From Halanaerobium sp. (lineage in GTDB: Bacteria > Bacillota > Halanaerobiia > Halanaerobiales > Halanaerobiaceae): a stretch of 12,069 nt of DNA. Within the stretch, counting starts at the first letter, position 1. Each line of letters begins with the position of its first letter. Of this stretch, positions 7,850-12,069 are shown one piece after another. Under the pieces are notes generated by a model. The model was not told the DNA's origin, did no database searches, and was given only the letters and a program-made list of their open reading frames with translations. The stretch covers positions 1 through 12,069 of the forward strand of contig QBLP01000033.1 in NCBI GenBank assembly GCA_003070825.1, in the 5' to 3' direction. A program made the position numbers and the translations under genes.

Positions 7850-7867
7850 TTTTAGTTTTGACTAAAA
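7850..7867. promoter_or_regulatory. Second copy of the operator motif, TTTTAGT-N4-ACTAAAA
   Basis: TTTTAGT-TTTG-ACTAAAA has the same 7-bp arms and the same 4-bp spacing as the core of the palindrome at 7712-7729. It lies just after the stop codon of the inhibitor gene, 138 bp (centre to centre) upstream of the promoter-overlapping site. It could be an auxiliary operator; it could also merely form a weak AT-rich hairpin in the mRNA tail. Confidence 0.5.
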
Positions 7868-7874
7868 CATAGAT

Positions 7875-8660
7875 TTAATCATCAATTTCAAATTCTTTTT
7901 CTATAGGATCAAATTGATAATTATCTGCTGTTATTTCTACCTCGACATAATATCTGCCTTCTCTAAACTGATCCAGGTCAATTTCTTCTTCAAATCTTAG
8001 AGAATCCCGGCCTTCAATTTCAATATTCTGTACTGCCTGAGAGAATATCTTGCTGTCAGCCCAGGAGTAAAGAACTCGCCCAAATCTGTTTTTTACATAA
8101 ATATTATATTTTTGAGCCGAATTGAAGCGCAGATTAACATCATTTCTTCCAGTATTCATAATTTCAAATCTAAGTCTTAGCCGCTCATTACGATCAAACT
8201 CATCATCATTGAGGTAAACTCTAAAGCGAAGCTCATTTTCACTTTGATCATTTCTATCAATTCTATCCGGCATGGTTAAACCTTTCTCGACTCGAACATT
8301 GAAATTCAAAAACTCTTCCAGAAATTCTACCGGAACCAGAAAATGCTGATTAATAACTACTGGAGCATATTCAAGACTCCTATTTCTTAAATTAGTTCTG
8401 ACCAATTTTTCATTGTTTTCTAGAATATAATAGTTATTGTTTTTTAGCACAATATACCGGTTGCTGCTGACTCGGTCGATATCAAATAAGTCTGCATCAA
8501 CTAGCTTTTCGATAGGTATATAAGTGTCGGCAGTTATTTGATCTGGTATAAGGTCAAAATCTATATTTCTATTTTCTACCTGAATCTGAGCCGATGCTGA
8601 AATCGAAAATAAGGCAGCAATAGCTATTACCAGAAATAAAATTTTAATATTTTTTCTCAA
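7875..8660 (-). CDS. Exported protein with CuAO-N-like and BsuPI protease-inhibitor domains
   Basis: A 261-residue exported protein. Residues 1-24 are a signal peptide (cut after ASA). Residues about 30-127 resemble the copper amine oxidase N-terminal-like domain (a non-catalytic fold common in secreted Firmicutes proteins; TYIPIEKLVDA, HFLVPVEFLEEFL). Residues about 143-246 match the BsuPI family, named after the Bacillus inhibitor of intracellular subtilisin: FEIMNTGRNDVNLRFNSAQKYNIYVKN and RVLYSWADSKIFSQAVQ show the expected N-x-G, S-x-Q-x-Y and W-S-x-x-x-x-F-x-Q pattern. The start is TTG at 8660; the next Met is residue 130 and would lose the signal, while AAAGGAGG sits 8 nt before the TTG. 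It follows the subtilase gene by 18 nt, so the two are probably co-transcribed, and the natural inference is that it restrains that protease outside the cytoplasm. Inhibition itself is not shown by sequence. Confidence 0.82.
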   Translation of the reverse strand: MRKNIKILFLVIAIAALFSISASAQIQVENRNIDFDLIPDQITADTYIPIEKLVDADLFDIDRVSSNRYIVLKNNNYYILENNEKLVRTNLRNRSLEYAPVVINQHFLVPVEFLEEFLNFNVRVEKGLTMPDRIDRNDQSENELRFRVYLNDDEFDRNERLRLRFEIMNTGRNDVNLRFNSAQKYNIYVKNRFGRVLYSWADSKIFSQAVQNIEIEGRDSLRFEEEIDLDQFREGRYYVEVEITADNYQFDPIEKEFEIDD

Positions 8661-8668
8661 TTTAAACT

Positions 8669-8676
8669 CCTCCTTT
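8669..8676 (-). promoter_or_regulatory. Strong ribosome binding site deciding the TTG start
   Basis: AAAGGAGG on the minus strand, 8 nt before the TTG at 8660 and just downstream of the subtilase stop codon. It is the main reason for accepting a TTG start for the inhibitor gene. Confidence 0.85.
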
Positions 8677-8678
8677 GA

Positions 8679-10658
8679 TTAGTCTCTTAATTTTTCAATG
8701 CCTTCTACGCTTAGTGCAGCTGCGGTGGAACTTGAAGTTACATAATACATGTCTATGTCTATTGTATAATAACTTTCCATTTCAAAATAAGTTCGGGAAT
8801 CTGTGATGCCAAAATAATCCCCTGCATCTATATTATTGTTATCATTTACATCTCTCCAAACAGCCATATAATAACTTCCAACGATATCATCTTTTAAAGT
8901 GTATTCTCCATTATCTTCCATTTGTGAGAAGTCACTTTCTATTCTAATTGTAGTACTATCACTTTTAGATGCTGCGAAAATATATGGGTTTTCTAATCTT
9001 TGATTAAGCAAGGCTCCATAAACATCAATCAGACCACTACCATATTCATAATCATAGCCACTTGAACCTAAGTCTACAGCTGTTGATTTTAATCGATTCT
9101 CGACATTAACTGGATTGACACCTGATTGAATAAGTAATGCTGCAGCACCACTAACATGAGCTGCTGCCATTGAAGTGCCCTCCATATAAGCATATTCATC
9201 TGTATAAACAGTTCCATCTTCATAATATCCCCAGGTGCTCAATATACCATTATCAATATTTAAATCTCCCCCTGGAGCAACTAGATCTATATCAGAACCA
9301 TAATTAGAGTAATCTGTCCTTTTATTTGTCTTATCAACCGCCCCAACAGCAATAACTTCAGGATATTTAGCTGGATATAATAAAGAACTATTTCCATCAT
9401 TTCCAGTGGCAGCAATTATTACCTTGTCTCTATTATGTGCAAATTCAATAGCTTCTTTAAGAGTATCACTTGCACTTGGAGTTCCTAAACTTAAATTTAA
9501 TATATCTGCATTCACACCACCGATATCTTCGCTACCAGCAGCATAATAAATCCCTTCTGCTATATCATATATATTTCCTGTTTGATCTGAGTCTAAGACC
9601 CTTACAGGAATTATATTAATTCCCCAACTCATCCCAGCAACACCATTACTATTATTCGTTAATGCTCCTATAACCCCTGCAACATGTGTACCATGACTAC
9701 CATTTTCTGATTTTGGTGTCTTATCTGTTGGATCGTCAGTTCCCTCAAAGTTATATGGATCTCCCTCTTCAGAACCGCCTACAAAATTAGCTCCATTGAA
9801 CAAATTATTATCTAAATCATCATGATTAGGAATGACTCCTGAATCTATAACGGCTACTGACACATTAATACTATCTTCCTGCTGATCCCATGCCGCTTCC
9901 ATATTAGCTGAAACTAAACCCCACTGTAAACCGTATTCTGTATCGTTTGGTTGAGCTAATGCATGAGCAATATAATTGGGTTCAGCAAATTCTACACCTG
10001 GTTGTTTTTCAAAATACTCTATTATTTCTTCTACACTCTTGTCAACCGGTGTCTTATATTTTACTAATTCGCCTCTTCCAAGATTCATCGATTTTGATAC
10101 ACTTAAGCCCTGAACTTGATTTGAATTACTCAATGAACTAACTTGATCAGAATCTGAGTATTTAACTATTACTTCATTTTCAATATATTCATCATCTGCT
10201 CTGTTTTTAGTAATATTTGACAAAGAAGTAAAATTACCTAATTTATTATTTAAACTTTCTCCTTCAAAGCCAGTAGAATTATAAATGCTTATTTGACCAC
10301 TAACAATTGTCCTGTCATCTTCAGGGACTAAATAAACAATTACATCATCTATTTCACTAATAAGTAGAGAATCTTCATAATAATCATGGAATCCATCTTT
10401 TTTTATTCTTAAATTATAACTATTCTTATTCAAACCTGAAATATAAAATTCTCCATATTTATCTGTTTCAGCTCTTAAATCACCATCTAAATATACATCT
10501 GCACCAAATATTCTTGAATTTGAATTATTATAATAAACTGTACCTTCTAAAGAACGGTTAATATTACCCCCTCCATCACTACTACACGTTACGTCAAATC
10601 TAATAGTTTTTTTAAAAATATTAATAGTTATCATAATTGTCAGGATAGGAATTCGCAT
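8679..10658 (-). CDS. Subtilisin-like serine protease (S8), N-terminus probably lost to an insertion sequence
   Basis: A multidomain subtilase of 659 residues as read. Residues 36-112 resemble a carboxypeptidase-regulatory-like beta sandwich (GTVYYNN...GADVYLDG...TDKYGEFYISGL). Residues 160-232 look like a subtilase propeptide (NEVIVKY...PGVEFAEPNYIAHA). The S8 domain spans about 245-550 with D272 (AVIDSGV), H322 (GSHGTHVAG), oxyanion N420 (AATGNDG) and S496 (GTSMAAAHVSG) all present, so the catalytic part looks intact. The C-terminal domain (555-640) contains a calcium-loop-like DVNDNNNIDAGD. The first 24 residues are odd: they lack a signal peptide, yet C25-SSDGGG looks like the acylated cysteine and linker of a lipoprotein. 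The ATG at 10658 has no well-placed ribosome site (GGAGG is 14 nt away) and lies at the edge of an insertion sequence. The likely target of control is the BsuPI protein encoded 18 nt downstream. Confidence 0.85.
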   Translation of the reverse strand: MRIPILTIMITINIFKKTIRFDVTCSSDGGGNINRSLEGTVYYNNSNSRIFGADVYLDGDLRAETDKYGEFYISGLNKNSYNLRIKKDGFHDYYEDSLLISEIDDVIVYLVPEDDRTIVSGQISIYNSTGFEGESLNNKLGNFTSLSNITKNRADDEYIENEVIVKYSDSDQVSSLSNSNQVQGLSVSKSMNLGRGELVKYKTPVDKSVEEIIEYFEKQPGVEFAEPNYIAHALAQPNDTEYGLQWGLVSANMEAAWDQQEDSINVSVAVIDSGVIPNHDDLDNNLFNGANFVGGSEEGDPYNFEGTDDPTDKTPKSENGSHGTHVAGVIGALTNNSNGVAGMSWGINIIPVRVLDSDQTGNIYDIAEGIYYAAGSEDIGGVNADILNLSLGTPSASDTLKEAIEFAHNRDKVIIAATGNDGNSSLLYPAKYPEVIAVGAVDKTNKRTDYSNYGSDIDLVAPGGDLNIDNGILSTWGYYEDGTVYTDEYAYMEGTSMAAAHVSGAAALLIQSGVNPVNVENRLKSTAVDLGSSGYDYEYGSGLIDVYGALLNQRLENPYIFAASKSDSTTIRIESDFSQMEDNGEYTLKDDIVGSYYMAVWRDVNDNNNIDAGDYFGITDSRTYFEMESYYTIDIDMYYVTSSSTAAALSVEGIEKLRD

Positions 10659-10666
10659 AAAATGCA

Positions 10667-10740
10667 GGAATCCCTCCCCCTGAGCTCGTAAATAGTAATT
10701 GAGAGATCACAACTCACTACACCCAGAAAGGAAGGGATCC
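10667..10740 (+). repeat. Imperfect inverted repeat upstream of the transposase
   Basis: GGAATCCCTCC (10667-10677) can pair with GGAAGGGATCC (10730-10740): ten base pairs with one bulged A on each side, and a loop of about 52 nt. The right arm overlaps the A/G-rich ribosome-site region of the transposase (AAAGGAAGGG), so folding would hide it. It may be a sub-terminal element of the insertion sequence. Confidence 0.5.
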
Positions 10741-10746
10741 TAAGTT

Positions 10747-12069
10747 ATGATTTCTCGAAATTTACCTAATTTCCTGCTTAAACCTCTTATGAATTTTGTG
10801 CTTTTGGTATATCTCTTTTTCTCAAAACTCTTTCACGTAGACTTTGAACCCAAAGAAAAACTTGATGACAGTTATACTAAATTTAACAGTTTTGATGATC
10901 CACTACCTGATATTGAACCAAATTATCCTGATTATCAGGAGCTTCTGGCTGAAGCTAACGAAAACGGTGAACCAATTAAAGCTGTTAATCGCCGTAAACC
11001 CCTGACTATAGATGTAGATGGTTGCTCCAAATGTGGAGCTCCCAAAAAATATCTCTACAGCTATGGTCATGATCCAGATGGCTATCAGAAGTTTCAGTGC
11101 AAGGTCTGTGACCATCAGTGGGCTCCTGAAAAACCTGGGCAACCTAAAAATCACCCTACCTATCGCTGTCCCTTTTGCGGCTATGCTCTATCTAAAGAGA
11201 AAGAGCGTAAGCATTTTACCAAGTATAAATGCCGTAATGATGACTGCTCTAAATGGAAAAATGAACACAAAAGATATCGCTATAGAGCTTATGATTTTGA
11301 TGTTGAAAACCTTGAGATTTCAAGACCCGATAAAGAACCTGTTAACCTTGATCATTCCCAGTATGGGCAATTCATAATCTCTAAAGCTATGGACTTTTAT
11401 GTCGGTCTTGGTCTTTCTTTAAGGCAGTCTAAAAGAGCTCTTAAACTGGCCTATGATGTTTCTCCATCAGCTCAGACTATCCAAAACTGGACTGTCTCTT
11501 TAGCCCACAGACTTGGTCCTAAAATTAAGGACCTTGATCTACCTTTATCTGGTATTGTTGCTGTTGATGAAACATATATTAAAATCAAAGGCAACTGGCA
11601 TTATCTCTTTACTGCCATTGATGGTAAAAACGGCTGTATCATCGCTCAGCATCTCTCAAAACATCGAGATGCCAAAGGTGCAATAACAATCCTCAAAAGA
11701 ATTATTGACCAATATCAGGGTCAGGATTTTGTCCTTGTTTCTGATATGGCACCAATCTATAGAACTGCTGTCCATGCTGCAAAGGCCTTTTTGAAGACCG
11801 ATGTAGATCACAGACAGGTTAAAGGACTTTTCACTGATGACGATAATTCAGATGAGGTTTACAGACCCTATAAAAATATTATTGAGCGTTTCTTTGGCAC
11901 CTATAAAGCTCATTACAAGCGTCATAAAAGCTTTAGTTCCTTTGATGGTGCTCTTGCTCACATAACTTTGTATCAGCTATATTTTAACTATATAAAACCT
12001 CATAGCTCTTTTGATAACAAGGCTCCTCTTGTTGTTGAAGATTCAAGAGGCCAGCCCATTAACTCCTGG
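10747..12069 (+). CDS. DDE transposase with zinc-ribbon N-terminus, 3' end missing
   Basis: The frame is open from the ATG at 10747 to the last base (441 codons, no stop seen); a TAA lies two codons upstream of the ATG, so the start is close to fixed, with AAAGGAAGG ahead of it. Residues 10-30 are unusually hydrophobic. Residues 93-167 hold eight cysteines in zinc-ribbon style pairs (CSKCG, CKVCD, CPFCG, and C162/C167). The catalytic core resembles IS6/IS240-type DDE enzymes: D274 in AVDETYIKIKGNWHYLFTAID, D333 in LVSDMAPIY and E380 in NIIERFFGTYKAHYKRHKSF. The D-to-E gap (46 residues between) is longer than the 34 usual in IS6, so family assignment stays open. The core appears intact; only a short tail is likely missing. 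Confidence 0.88.
   Translation, partial: MISRNLPNFLLKPLMNFVLLVYLFFSKLFHVDFEPKEKLDDSYTKFNSFDDPLPDIEPNYPDYQELLAEANENGEPIKAVNRRKPLTIDVDGCSKCGAPKKYLYSYGHDPDGYQKFQCKVCDHQWAPEKPGQPKNHPTYRCPFCGYALSKEKERKHFTKYKCRNDDCSKWKNEHKRYRYRAYDFDVENLEISRPDKEPVNLDHSQYGQFIISKAMDFYVGLGLSLRQSKRALKLAYDVSPSAQTIQNWTVSLAHRLGPKIKDLDLPLSGIVAVDETYIKIKGNWHYLFTAIDGKNGCIIAQHLSKHRDAKGAITILKRIIDQYQGQDFVLVSDMAPIYRTAVHAAKAFLKTDVDHRQVKGLFTDDDNSDEVYRPYKNIIERFFGTYKAHYKRHKSFSSFDGALAHITLYQLYFNYIKPHSSFDNKAPLVVEDSRGQPINSW

Larger units (their letters stand above)
10659..12069 (+). mobile_element. Insertion sequence, left part, running off the contig
   Basis: A DDE transposase gene preceded by about 90 nt of non-coding DNA with a hairpin. 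The right end lies beyond the window, so terminal inverted repeats and the target duplication cannot be read, and the left boundary given here is approximate; it could lie up to about 70 bp further left, inside the first codons of the protease frame. Its position at a contig end suggests a multi-copy element that broke the assembly. Confidence 0.75.

Noticed and set aside
8279..8572. Copper amine oxidase enzyme
   Set aside because: Only the small N-terminal-like domain is seen; there is no catalytic domain or topaquinone motif, so no oxidase activity is implied.
11018..11377. A 119-codon plus-strand frame inside the transposase region
   Set aside because: It overlaps the zinc-ribbon and core coding sequence in another frame; the transposase frame has recognisable motifs and this one has none. 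The same holds for the small frames within the GH43, Lpt and protease genes.
1..12069. CRISPR arrays, tRNA or rRNA genes, riboswitches
   Set aside because: No regularly spaced repeats, no tRNA-like cloverleaf and no conserved rRNA segments were recognised, and the non-coding stretches are all under about 220 bases.

Overview
The window looks like a contig from a low-GC, diderm (outer-membrane-bearing) Firmicute, most plausibly Halanaerobiales. The basis is Firmicutes-style strong AAAGGAGG ribosome binding sites, a BsuPI-type protease inhibitor and an S8 protease, side by side with lipopolysaccharide-transport (Lpt) genes and an apolipoprotein N-acyltransferase. The taxonomic placement is inference. 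The first 19 bases are not biological: they match the Tn5/Nextera mosaic-end adapter, so real sequence starts at about base 20. The contig probably stops at the right edge because it runs into an insertion sequence.

Layout: almost everything reads on the minus strand. From right to left: (i) 10659-12069, the left part of an insertion sequence whose DDE transposase (plus strand) runs off the edge; (ii) 7875-10658, a secreted-type subtilase followed 18 nt later by an exported protein with a BsuPI protease-inhibitor domain, closed by a terminator at 7781-7817; (iii) 5531-7657, a secreted LamG-GH43 arabinanase-like enzyme with its own promoter, whose -10 box lies inside a 30-bp perfect palindrome; (iv) 20-5361, an envelope operon coding for an LptF/G permease fused in frame to an LptD-like outer-membrane barrel, then LptA, then Lnt (C-terminus cut off).

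The most interesting item is the 1071-residue LptF/G-LptD fusion. It joins the inner-membrane permease and the outer-membrane translocon of one transport machine through a segment that looks like a signal peptide. The junction carries an A6 run with stop codons just behind it in both other frames. One extra A would give two ordinary overlapping genes, so the fusion may be real, a slippage switch, or a one-base sequencing error. Second is the arabinanase control region: the 18-bp motif TTTTAGT-N4-ACTAAAA occurs twice, 138 bp apart (about 13 helical turns), which fits a looping repressor. Third is the protease/inhibitor pair, whose protease gene abuts the insertion sequence and seems to have lost its native lipoprotein signal.
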